This document shows, one piece after another, positions 33,942 to 42,900 of a DNA stretch of 64,000 nt. The first letter of the stretch is position 1, and each line of letters opens with the position of its first letter. A program made the position numbers and the translations under genes. The stretch spans positions 1 through 64,000 of the forward strand of contig JAZDFB010000003.1 in the NCBI GenBank assembly GCA_043808305.1. The letters run 5' to 3'. A model generated the notes under the pieces. The model saw nothing but the letters and a program-made list of their open reading frames with translations, did no database searches and was not told the DNA's origin. Source of the DNA: JBBAAP01 sp043808305 (GTDB lineage Bacteria; Planctomycetota; MHYJ01; JACQXL01).

Positions 33942-35345
33942 TTAAAAATATATATCCCTCTTCCCCTTAGCAATAGATTCCAACCGCTTAAGGGTTTCTT
34001 TCTTGATGGCCGGGTCTTCTATCTGGCCCAAATATTCTTTTATCAAACCGTTACCTTTTTTGGCCAGGCCGGGTTTGGAGAAGTCGGCCAGGTATTCGGC
34101 GAAGGTGAGTATGGCGTTGGGTCGGCATAATTTATGTATCTGCCCCGGTTTGGCCAGGTCCATAAACCTATGGCCGGTCCGGCCGCTACGGTAACAGGCC
34201 GTGCAGAAACTGGGCAGGAACTTGGCGTCCAACGCGCTGTTAATGACCTCTTCCAGCGGGCGTTCGTCGTGGATGGTAAACTGCGTAGCGACAGCGGAGT
34301 CCCGCCCTAAGCGGGGCGGCTGCCCCTTGCCATAGCCGCCCGTAGTCGTGACCGAGCCAGCGCTGGCCTGGGATATGCCTATCTTAAACGCTTGGTGCCG
34401 GATGGCCGGCGATTCCCGGGTGGAGATTATCATCCCGGTATAGGGCACGGCCAGCCTGAGGATAGCGATTAGTTTCAGGAAGTCGGCGTCCGATACGGGG
34501 TATTCCGGTTTGTAATCAACGGTCGGCGCTTGGCAGAACCTGGGCACGGACAGGGTGTGCGGTCCGGCCTGGCAGGTCCTGTCCAGGTATTGGGCGTGCG
34601 CCACCATCCCGAGCGCCTCGAAACGCCAGTCGTACAGCCCGAACAGCACCCCCAGCCCGACGTCGTCCAGCCCGGCCTCTATGGCCCGGAGATGCCCGGT
34701 CAGCTGGCGGGCGTAGTCGGCCTTGGGCCCGACCTTGTGCAGTTTCTCGTAGGTGGGCCGGTGGTAGGTTTCCTGAAAAAGCTGGTAAGTGCCGATATTG
34801 GCCTTCCTGAGCTTTTTATAATCCGCGACCGTGGTGGCGGCGATATTGACATTGACCCGGCGGATGTTGCCCTTGGGCGTCCGCACGGAATAGATGGCGG
34901 CTATGGCCTTGGTGACATAGTCGATGCCGTTGTTAAGCGGGTCCTCGCCCAGCTCCAGCAACACCCGCTTGTGCCCCAGGTTAATCAGAAACTTGGTTTG
35001 CTCGGCGATTTCGTCCATAGTCAGCACCCGGCGAGCCATCTGGCTGTTGCGGACGTGAAAGTTGCAGTATGCGCAATCGTTGACGCAGTAATCGGAGATA
35101 TACAGCGGCGCGAAGAACACCAGCCGCTCGCCGTAAATCTCCTGTTTTATCCGGGCGGCCGTCTCAAAGAGCTGTTCAAGCAGGTCCGGGTAATCCATAT
35201 TGGCCAGACAGCCAACCTCGGCCAGGTCCAAGCCCTGCTTGGCCCCGGCCCGGGCGATGGCCGCCTTTACTTGGCCGCGTGACGGCTTGGCCGTGTCGCT
35301 TAGAATGTTATTTAAGAAGGCCGTTTCCAATGTCTTCGGTATCAT
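33942..35345 (-). CDS. hydG: [FeFe]-hydrogenase maturase HydG-like radical SAM enzyme
   Basis: 467 residues, normal length. HydG cleaves tyrosine and builds an Fe(CO)2(CN) cysteine synthon for the H-cluster. Seen: the radical-SAM motif CVNDCAYC (CX3CX2C), and the C-terminal second-cluster motif CTAC plus Cys after exactly 22 residues (CX2CX22C), which separates HydG from ThiH. A GC-rich insert-like stretch (KGQPPRLGRDSAV, nucleotides 34280-34325) contains CCCGC-CCTAA-GCGGG. No [FeFe] hydrogenase, hydE or hydF is in the window; neighbours are NiFe-hydrogenase genes. Confidence 0.82.
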   Translation of the reverse strand: MIPKTLETAFLNNILSDTAKPSRGQVKAAIARAGAKQGLDLAEVGCLANMDYPDLLEQLFETAARIKQEIYGERLVFFAPLYISDYCVNDCAYCNFHVRNSQMARRVLTMDEIAEQTKFLINLGHKRVLLELGEDPLNNGIDYVTKAIAAIYSVRTPKGNIRRVNVNIAATTVADYKKLRKANIGTYQLFQETYHRPTYEKLHKVGPKADYARQLTGHLRAIEAGLDDVGLGVLFGLYDWRFEALGMVAHAQYLDRTCQAGPHTLSVPRFCQAPTVDYKPEYPVSDADFLKLIAILRLAVPYTGMIISTRESPAIRHQAFKIGISQASAGSVTTTGGYGKGQPPRLGRDSAVATQFTIHDERPLEEVINSALDAKFLPSFCTACYRSGRTGHRFMDLAKPGQIHKLCRPNAILTFAEYLADFSKPGLAKKGNGLIKEYLGQIEDPAIKKETLKRLESIAKGKRDIYF

Positions 35346-35516
35346 AAATAATCGTTGTTCGTATTTCGTTATTTGTAGTTCGGTTGCCTGTGAATCGGGG
35401 TTAACTCGTAGCCATGATAAACGTTCCCGACAGGGATTGCGAAGCGCAACTACGAATCACGGATAACGAACTACGTCCTCTCCCACTATTCCGAAAAACG
35501 AATCACGGATAACGAA
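35346..35516. repeat. Degenerate short repeats between hydG and hypA
   Basis: Two nearly identical copies of CGAATCACGGATAACGAACTACG (split: CGAATCACGG then ATAACGAACTACG) at about 35453-35475 and 35499-35521, and other CGTNATTCGT words. Similar words surround the four-helix-bundle gene at 35860-35920 and 36300-36405. Confidence 0.6.
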
Positions 35517-35765
35517 CTACGTTTTACCCTGTATTATATCAATAATCACCGCATGGTCAAGGGTTTTTTTGAACTGCAGCCGGGCGCGCTTGAGCATCTC
35601 GTCTTCCTTGGTCAGCGCCTTGAAGCAGGTTTTTAGCGACAGCGGCGTCAGGTGCGACAGCTTGCCCAGCGAGACGCCGACCTTGGTCACCTCGGTTATC
35701 CCGTTCTTGGTTGCCTGGCGCTTGACCTCGTCAACCAGGTCCTGTGCGATTCCCCATTCGTGCAT
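35517..35765 (-). CDS. hypA: Short HypA-like nickel chaperone without zinc ribbon
   Basis: 82 residues, against about 113 in normal HypA. Seen: the nickel-binding N-terminus Met-His-Glu followed by WGIAQDLVDEV, and the fold-defining VGxLSHLTPxSLxxCFxAL. The C-terminal CxxC...CxxC zinc loop is missing; the only cysteine is in KTCFKAL. HypA delivers Ni to NiFe hydrogenase. In the hdr/mvh gene group, so a hydrogenase role fits; whether the shortened form works is open. Confidence 0.75.
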   Translation of the reverse strand: MHEWGIAQDLVDEVKRQATKNGITEVTKVGVSLGKLSHLTPLSLKTCFKALTKEDEMLKRARLQFKKTLDHAVIIDIIQGKT

Positions 35766-35921
35766 AAAAACCTTTAGAGCCAGTTAAGCAGACCGGCACC
35801 GAACACTTTCGGGGACGGTATGCTGTTACTGGGTCTTATACCGACTATTCCGTCGGGGCCGGTTTTCGTGATTCGTAATTCGTTGTTCGTGATTCGTTAT
35901 TCGTTGTCCGTTATTCGGGAA

Positions 35922-36281
35922 TTAACATTCAACGGATGCAATCAGTCTGGAAAGCATCTGTGAAACCCTATAACATCCGTCATATAGAATATTAAACTCG
36001 TCCTGAGAAATAAACTTCTTCCTTTCCAGGACTGTAATCATCGGAACGCACTCAAACGAAGAACCCTGAGCGATGTTGTAAAACTGCCTCTTTTCCTTCT
36101 TCCCTCTGCGTCCGCATCCCTCCGCGATATTGTTCGACACAGAAACTGCCGTTTCTATCAGGTGACTGCCAAGCGAATACCTGATTTCCGGCGGTAATTT
36201 TCTGGATACATCAATTACTTTTCCGATAAGGTCCAATGATTTTTGATATACCTCTAACTTCTCAAACATAAACTTATCCAT
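35922..36281 (-). CDS. Four-helix-bundle protein (S23 / 23S rRNA insert type)
   Basis: 119 residues. Seen: FEKLEVYQKSLDLIGKVIDVSRKLPPEIRYSLGSHLIETAVSVSNNIAEG and GSSFECVPMITVL, the usual sequence of the small bundle proteins often encoded within 23S rRNA intervening sequences or scattered singly near repeats. Function is unknown. It interrupts the hydrogenase gene group, and short degenerate repeats lie on both sides, which suggests late insertion. Confidence 0.85.
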   Translation of the reverse strand: MDKFMFEKLEVYQKSLDLIGKVIDVSRKLPPEIRYSLGSHLIETAVSVSNNIAEGCGRRGKKEKRQFYNIAQGSSFECVPMITVLERKKFISQDEFNILYDGCYRVSQMLSRLIASVEC

Positions 36282-36393
36282 TTAAGTAACACCTCTCTTC
36301 AGAATAACGAAAAACGAGCTACGTCTTTTCCCCTTATTCCGACCCACGCCTAACGAACTACGTAATTCCTCCCTCTGGAAAACGAAGAACGAA

Positions 36394-36897
36394 CTACGAA
36401 CTACGATTCAGGTATTTGGCATATATTAATTCGCTTGCTTCCTCCACCGCTTTGCGGACCGGTTCGGACAGGCCGCTTTCCATCTCACCGGGAATATTCT
36501 GCGGCTGGCAGGCGATAATCACGATTTCCAGCCCGCAGATATCGCGCAGTTCCTTTAACAGGTTCGATGTCGGGCCCTGATGCAGTGAAAAGTCATCGAC
36601 CTTTTCCTTGATAAGGCCGTCCAGGGGCGACTCGAACACCTCGCCCGGCTTGCGTCCGGGCACGGACATAGCGTCGACGATGACCAGCCGGCGCGGTTTT
36701 TGCTCGGACAGGAGCATATCGAATATGAATCCGCGGGTGCTCAGGCCTAGGTTCAGGGCGGCCGCGTTATCCGGGATGCGGTAATTGCAGTTGAGGTAAT
36801 CGGCCACAGCCGGGCCGAATCCATCATCGGCGTAAAGGATATTCCCACAACCCAAGACCAAGATTTCTTTTTTATAATAGTCCGGAATAGTTTCCAT
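36394..36897 (-). CDS. Hydrogenase maturation protease (HycI/HyaD family)
   Basis: About 167 residues from ATG 36897; the first Met (GTG 36903) lies in a repeat. Seen: ILVLGCGNILYADDGFGPAVADYL, the conserved N-terminus with the Asp residues that sense nickel, and VIVDAM with the second metal-binding Asp. These proteases cut the C-terminal tail of the NiFe large subunit once Ni is in place. The large-subunit gene directly upstream does encode a tail after DPCMSCATH. Confidence 0.88.
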   Translation of the reverse strand: METIPDYYKKEILVLGCGNILYADDGFGPAVADYLNCNYRIPDNAAALNLGLSTRGFIFDMLLSEQKPRRLVIVDAMSVPGRKPGEVFESPLDGLIKEKVDDFSLHQGPTSNLLKELRDICGLEIVIIACQPQNIPGEMESGLSEPVRKAVEEASELIYAKYLNRSS

Positions 36898-36936
36898 AGC
36901 CACAGATTACACAGATTATTCTTTGTGCCTTTGTGG

Positions 36937-38382
36937 TTAATTGGTTAATACATCAACCACTTTGCCGGCGGAGTCGAGAATGGTCAGTTTGACCGGCAGT
37001 GTGCCGTCGAGCTTGTGTGTGGCGCAGGACATACACGGGTCGTATGCCCGGATGGCCATCTCCAGCCGGTTGAGCGTGCCCTGGTCGTATTTGCCGTTCT
37101 TTATCAGGAGCTTGGCCGACTGCTTGACGGACATATTTATGGGCGCGTTGTTGTGGGTGGTGCCGACAATCAGGTTGCAGTTGGTGACCATTCCTTTTTC
37201 GTCGGTGGTGTAGTCGTGGATGAGCGTGCCGCGCGGCGCTTCGACGCAGCCGACGCCCCGTCCGGCCCGCGGCGTTACCTTGGTCCAGGTGTCTTTGCCG
37301 GTGATGTCCTTGTCGTTAAGGAGCTCGACCATATGCTCGGCGTGGTAGAGCAGTTCTATCAGCCGGGCCCAGTGGTATAACAGCGTCAGCTGGACCGGCC
37401 GGCCGAAGTTCTTGCGGAATTCCTCGAACTCTTTCTGGGCCAGCGGCGTGGCCATCTTTTCGGCCACGTTTATCCGGGCCAGGGTGTTGGTCCGGTAGAC
37501 GCCTTTGGGGTTGTCCAGGTCCATGGAAAAACCTTCGTTCCAACTCTTGGCGTAGGGGAATTTCAAATAGGACCAGTTGATTATTTTTTCGCTGATGTAA
37601 TCGGTGTATTTGTCGTAGGCGAAATCAACATAGGAGCCGTCCGGCTTCATCAGCCTGATTTTGCCTTCGTAGCAGTTGAGCGAGCCGTCCGGGGCGACCG
37701 TGCCCATAAACCCGGTCTTGATTACGGCCAGGGTCTTGACCACATCGAGGTATTTGGGGAAGATATTCTCCTTGGCGAACTTGATGGCGAACTTGGCGAA
37801 TTCCAGCACCTCCTGCGCCATGGGCAGGCAGTGCTTGCGCTCGTCCTCGGTCAGCGGCTTTGAGAACCCGCCCGGCACGGCCGTGACCGGATGGATGGAT
37901 TTGCCGGAGATGATATTGAGCAGGCGCGAGCCTAGGTGCCGGTTGCGGACGACGGCCTTGCCGATTTCCGGGTTGGCCTGGGCGATGCCGATGACGTTGC
38001 GGATGGACGGGTCGGCGTCCGGGCCCATCACGAAATCGGGCCCGCCCAGGAAGAAAAAGTGCAAGATATGCTCTTCGGTATAGGCCACGCTGTTGCACAG
38101 GTCGCGGAGCTTTTTACCGGTGGGCGCCGGCGTGACGCCGAAGACGCCGTCGCAGGCCTTGGCCGAGGCCAGGTGGTGCGACCAGGGGCAGACGCCGCAG
38201 ATGGAGGTGACTATCCGGGGCAGTTCCTCGACCGGGCGGCCCAGGCAGAATTTCTCAAAGCCCCTGAGCTCGACTACATTTACAAAGGTATCGGCGACGT
38301 TGCCGTTATCATCAAGCTGGACGGTAATCTTGCAGTGGCCTTCTATCCGGGAAACCGGGGCCACGGTGATGGTTTTACCCAT
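36937..38382 (-). CDS. mvhA: NiFe hydrogenase group 3 large subunit (MvhA-like)
   Basis: 481 residues. Seen: RIEGHCKI near the start, first NiFe ligand pair ICGVCPWSHH (Cys62 and Cys65), and the second pair DPCMSCATH (Cys450 and Cys453) followed by a 25-residue tail that should be removed by the protease. All four ligands are Cys, with no selenocysteine. It oxidises H2 or makes it, and with MvhG and MvhD feeds the HdrABC flavin. Confidence 0.92.
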   Translation of the reverse strand: MGKTITVAPVSRIEGHCKITVQLDDNGNVADTFVNVVELRGFEKFCLGRPVEELPRIVTSICGVCPWSHHLASAKACDGVFGVTPAPTGKKLRDLCNSVAYTEEHILHFFFLGGPDFVMGPDADPSIRNVIGIAQANPEIGKAVVRNRHLGSRLLNIISGKSIHPVTAVPGGFSKPLTEDERKHCLPMAQEVLEFAKFAIKFAKENIFPKYLDVVKTLAVIKTGFMGTVAPDGSLNCYEGKIRLMKPDGSYVDFAYDKYTDYISEKIINWSYLKFPYAKSWNEGFSMDLDNPKGVYRTNTLARINVAEKMATPLAQKEFEEFRKNFGRPVQLTLLYHWARLIELLYHAEHMVELLNDKDITGKDTWTKVTPRAGRGVGCVEAPRGTLIHDYTTDEKGMVTNCNLIVGTTHNNAPINMSVKQSAKLLIKNGKYDQGTLNRLEMAIRAYDPCMSCATHKLDGTLPVKLTILDSAGKVVDVLTN

Positions 38383-38421
38383 TATTCATCTCCTTATACC
38401 GACTATTCCGTCGGGACTTTA

Positions 38422-39372
38422 TTATTTTTTCTCGGCCAACGGTTTCAACCTACCCTGTGCGCCGACATAGCGCAGGAATAATCCCCGCCGGTCGGGAATC
38501 TGTTTCAGGTCCAGGCCGATGGAAGAAATCGCGGTCATCATATCAACCAGCGGATTGGCGCCGTCGCGGACCGGGCCGAAACAGCCGCGGCAGGGCATAT
38601 ATCCCTTGATGCACCGGGGCACCTTGGTCTCGCCCGGCTCGGTGGTTATGCCGGCGCATCCGGCCCGGGTGGCCGGGCCCAGGCACAGGACGCCCTGTTC
38701 CAGAAAACAGCGTGTCTTGTCCCAGCCGGATGACTGGTCGAATTTAAGCGGCTCGAGCGGCCGCCTTATTTTTATGTCGGACGACTTTTTCTCGCGCTTG
38801 GTGGGGCATTCGTCGCAGACGCTTTTGTCGGCCAGCTTGAACGGCTTGCCCTGGAGGAGGGCGGTCAGCGCCTGGGCGACCAGTTCCGGCGAGGTCGGAC
38901 AGCCCGGTATGGCCAGGTCGACCTTGATGACCTCGTCCAGCGCCTTGACGGATTCCAGCATGGGCGGCAGGTTCTCCGATGGCGTCGGGCCGGACTCGGT
39001 GGTAACCGAACCGCGGAAAATCTTGTCGCAGACGTCGCTGAGCTTGCTCATATTGGCCAGCGCCGGGATGCCGCCAAAACAGGCGCACGAGCCCAGCGCG
39101 ATGATAATCTTGCATTGTTTGCGCATCTCTTCGGCCACGTGCAGTTCCTTTTCGTTGCGGATGCCGCCGGAGATGATGCCCACATCGGCCTGGGGCAGTT
39201 CCATCTTGGTCTTCTCGCCGGTCTGGCCGAAATATTTATTGTCAGCCAGCACCGGGATATGGACAAACTGGAGGTGCGGGAGCAGGTCCAGAAGCGGCTC
39301 GCCGATATCAAGGATGGTGACCTCGCATCCGCCGCAAATATTCAGCCACTCCTCGGATACTCTGACAGGCAT
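38422..39372 (-). CDS. mvhG: NiFe hydrogenase small subunit (MvhG-like)
   Basis: 316 residues from ATG 39372 (AAGGACAA upstream). A longer frame to 39402 reads into a palindromic repeat and is rejected. Seen: NICGGCEV with the first cluster Cys pair, ALGSCACFGGIPA and IPGCPTSPELV for the proximal 4Fe-4S cluster, and additional C-terminal Cys motifs (CLGPATRAGCAG, CRGCFGP) for further clusters. It carries electrons from the NiFe site toward MvhD. No Tat signal, so cytoplasmic. Confidence 0.9.
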   Translation of the reverse strand: MPVRVSEEWLNICGGCEVTILDIGEPLLDLLPHLQFVHIPVLADNKYFGQTGEKTKMELPQADVGIISGGIRNEKELHVAEEMRKQCKIIIALGSCACFGGIPALANMSKLSDVCDKIFRGSVTTESGPTPSENLPPMLESVKALDEVIKVDLAIPGCPTSPELVAQALTALLQGKPFKLADKSVCDECPTKREKKSSDIKIRRPLEPLKFDQSSGWDKTRCFLEQGVLCLGPATRAGCAGITTEPGETKVPRCIKGYMPCRGCFGPVRDGANPLVDMMTAISSIGLDLKQIPDRRGLFLRYVGAQGRLKPLAEKK

Positions 39373-39386
39373 AAATTTGTCCTTAC

Positions 39387-39418
39387 TGGGCTGTTCGAGC
39401 AAAGCGAGTTACAGCCCA
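39387..39418. repeat. Palindromic repeat with TCGAGCAAAGCGAGTT core
   Basis: TGGGCTGT (39387-39394), core TCGAGCAAAGCGAGTT, ACAGCCCA (39411-39418). Perfect 8-bp stem; same core as the korG element but different arms. Confidence 0.8.
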
Positions 39419-39486
39419 TTATAGTTGGCAGTATCGTTACAATTAAACTGCCACACTATTTCTACCATTTATCGGTACATTATCTT

Positions 39487-39975
39487 TTATTTATTCTTTC
39501 TGAAAGGGCTGGGCCCGAGTTTTCGGACCTGTTCGACCATATTGGTGACCACCTGTCCGAAGCGCTGGCCTTCCGAGGCCGAAACCCATTCCAGCCGGAA
39601 GCGCCCCTGCTCGATGCCCATATCGTCCAGTATCATCTCTATGGCTTCTTTGCGCGACTGGGTTTTGTAGTTGCCTTCCAGGTAATGGCAGTCGCCGATA
39701 TGGCAGCCGAGCATCAGCACGCCGTCCGCGCCTTTGGTCAGGGCGTTTATGACCATACTGGGATGGACCATGCCCGAACACATCACCCGGATTATCCGGA
39801 TATTGGTCGGGTATTGGACGCGCGAGGTGCCGGCCAGGTCGGCCCCGGCATAGGAGCACCAGTTGCAGCACAGCGCCACTATCAGCGGCTCGAATGCGTT
39901 GTGGTCGCGGAGCGGCATCCCGTCACAGCGGGACTTAGTCTCAGCCGCGGTATTTTTAATCGTCGTATCAGCCAT
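39487..39975 (-). CDS. mvhD: MvhD-like iron-sulphur linker subunit
   Basis: 162 residues. MvhD binds a 2Fe-2S cluster and links the hydrogenase to HdrA. Seen: LCCNWCSYAGADLAG, VMCSGMVHPSM and LGCHIGDCHYLEGN, the complete set of conserved Cys. The N-terminal 30 residues are longer than usual and contain SRCDGMPLRDHN, encoded by a repeat (39895-39933, read backwards) that is also in purH. All conserved positions are Cys, not Sec. Confidence 0.92.
   Translation of the reverse strand: MADTTIKNTAAETKSRCDGMPLRDHNAFEPLIVALCCNWCSYAGADLAGTSRVQYPTNIRIIRVMCSGMVHPSMVINALTKGADGVLMLGCHIGDCHYLEGNYKTQSRKEAIEMILDDMGIEQGRFRLEWVSASEGQRFGQVVTNMVEQVRKLGPSPFRKNK
39895..39933. repeat. Dispersed repeat inside mvhD
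   Basis: 39 bp matching purH 20231-20269 at 36 positions. It contains TCCCG-TCACAG-CGGGA and codes for residues in the N-terminal extension of MvhD. Confidence 0.85.
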
Positions 39976-39996
39976 ATCAACTCCTATAAGTATAAG

Positions 39997-42900
39997 TTAT
40001 TCCAGCGCCGCATCTATCATGGCGGCCAGCTGTTCCGGCTTGAACCCGTTGATGACGATGCCGCCCTTGGGGCAGGTCGCCTGGCAGACGCCGCAACCCT
40101 TGCAGAGCGCCTGGTCGCGTTCTATCTTCTTTTTGACGGCTCCGTCACAGGTATATTCAATCAGGGTCAGTGCGTGATAAGGGCATAATTCAATGCAGTA
40201 CGCGCACCCGTCGCAGTATTTGTCAAGCACTTCGGAGACGATGCCGTCCAGCTCCACCTGCTCCTTGGCCAGTATGGTCGAGGCGCGTGACGCCGCGCCG
40301 CCGGCCTGGATGATGCTTTCGTCCACGTTCTTGGGCGAATGGGCCAGGCCGCACAGGTAGATGCCGTCCGTGGCGAAATCCACCGGCCGGAGCTTCATAT
40401 GCGCTTCCAGGAAATACTTGTCCTGGTTTAATGGCACTTTGAGTTGCTGGGCCAGCTGTTCATTAGCCGGTTCGGGTATATTTCCGGCCGAAAGGACCAA
40501 CAAATCGGTTTCTATGGTAACGTCTTCGTTGAGCATTGGGTCGTGGGTGGTCACGGTCAGCTTGCCGTTCTTGCGGGACACCTCGGGCTTGGCCTCTTCC
40601 GGATAGCGGATGAAAATAATGCCCTGCTCGCGCGCCTTGGTGTAATATTCCTCATTCAGCCCGTAAGTCCGCATATCGCGGTATAAAATATAAATATTGG
40701 CGTCCGGTTTAAGCTGTTTGAACTTCAGGGCGTTCTTGACGGCCATGGAACAGCATATCCGGCTGCAATAGGGATGTTCCTCGTTGCGCGAGCCGACGCA
40801 TTGTATCATCACCACCGAATTGACCTTGGCCAGGTCGGCCTGGGCCGGGTTAGCCGAACCGATGTTAAGCATCCGGGCTATTTTTTCCTCGAACTTGACC
40901 TGGGTGACTACCATGTCATCCTGCCCGAAGAGGTATTCCTTGGGCTTGTATTCATCGCCGCCGGTGGCGACGATGATGATGCCGTGCTTGAAGGATACAT
41001 CGCCTTTCAGAGTTTGGACGGTGGTCTTGAAATTACCCATCGAGCCTTCGACCAGCTTGATGCTTGATGAGGTATAAAGTTTTATCTTGGGGTTGGTCCT
41101 GACCTTGTTTATGGTTGCAGCCAGTTCCTGCTGAGGGTTGCAGGTCTCTTCAATCAGGTAGAACAGGTGTTTCATATTCCCGCCCAGCTCGGCAGAGCGC
41201 TCGACCAGGTGGGCCGTGAATCCCTGGTTGGCCAGTTCCAGGGCCGCGGTCATGCCGCTTATCCCGCCGCCGATAATCAGGGCGTCGTGCTCGACCTTGA
41301 GGAAGCGGTTCTTGAGCGGTTCCAGCAGGCGCGCCTTGGCTACGGCTATCCGGAGCAGGTCCTTGGCTTTCTGGGTGGCCTTGGCCGGTTCGGACATATG
41401 CACCCAGGTGTTCTGGTCGCGGATGTTGGCCATCTCGAAGAGATAGGGGTTCATTCCCGCCTCGCGGCAGGTATTTTTGAACAGCGGTTCGTGGGTCCGG
41501 GGCGTGCAGGCGGCCACCACCACGCGGTTGAGGTTATGCTCTTTTATCTTGTCCTTTATTTTCTTCTGGGTGTCCGAAGAGCAGGTATAAAGGTTATCAT
41601 CGGCGTAAACCACGTTAGCCAGTGTTTTGGCGTAATCCCTGATTGACGGCACGTCGGCCACGCCGCCGATGTTCTTGCCGCAATGGCAGACGAACACGCC
41701 GATGCGCGGTTCCTGTCCGGACATGTCATTTTCCTTGGGGAATTCACGCTTGGCAATCAGAGTGCCCCGGCTCTCGGCCAGCAGGCCCATCGCCTTGGAG
41801 GCCGCGCCGCAGGCCTGCATCACCGTTTCCGGGATGTCCTTGGGCTCGGTCAGCGGGCCGCAAGCGTAAACGCCCGGCCGGTTGGTCTCGACCGGCGCGA
41901 AAGTTGTTGTTGTACAGAACCCGTATTTGTTGGTCTCGATATTGAATATTTTGGTCAGCTGGTTGATGGATTCCGGCGGCATCAGCCCGCAGGACAGCAC
42001 GACCATATCGAATTCTTCGTTAGCCAGCTTGTTGGTCTCGTCGTAATAGTTGACCGCCAGGTTCTTGCTGGCCGGTACTTCCTTGACGCTGGACGGGCGG
42101 CAGCGGGTGTACTTGACGCCGATTTCCTTGGCCCGTTCGTAATACTGCTCGAACCCCTTGCCGAAGGCCCGGATATCGATGTAGAAAATATGGCAGTCCA
42201 GCTCGGGGCTGTGTTCTTTGGCGATGATGGCCTGCTTGGTGGCGTACATACAGCAGACCGAGGAGCAGAAATTGTGTTCCGTCTCCCGCGAGCCGACGCA
42301 CTGGATGAAGGCGATTTTATGCGGATGTTTCTTGTCCGATACCCGGAGCAGGTCGCCCTGGAAAGGGCCGGATGCGGAAAGTATCCGCTCGAACTGGATG
42401 GATGAGACCACGTTGGGGTAGCGGCCGAAGCCGAATTCTTTCTTAAAGTTGGCGTCAAACAGCTCGAATCCCGGCGCCAGTATGACCGCGCCGACGCTGA
42501 TTTCTTTGGTCTGGTCCTTCTGGTCGAAGTCGATGGCCTTGGCCTCGCAGGCCTTCTGGCATATCCGGCAGATGCCTTTCTGGAAATAAAGGCAATGGGC
42601 CCGGTCAATCACCGGTATTTTAGGCATAGCCTGCGGGAAGGGGATATAGATGGCCGGCCGGGGAATGATGCCGGCGTCGTATTCCGAGCGCGGTGCGTTG
42701 GCCCGCTTCTGGATGGGGCATTTTTCGGTGCAGACGCCGCAGCCGGTGCATTTATCCGGGTCGATGGAGCGGGCTTTTTGCAGGACGCGCACCTTGAAAT
42801 TGCCCGGTTCGCCCTCAATGGCCTGGACGTCGGAATAAGTCAGTTTTTCTATATTGAGATGGCTGCCCGCATCGACGATGCGCGGGGCCAGGGTGCACAT

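Noticed and set aside
39373..39402. Ten extra N-terminal codons of mvhG
   Set aside because: They run into a palindromic repeat and lack a ribosome site; ATG 39372 has one.
36937..39975. Selenocysteine in hydrogenase subunits
   Set aside because: All expected metal ligands in MvhA and MvhD are encoded as Cys with no in-frame UGA.
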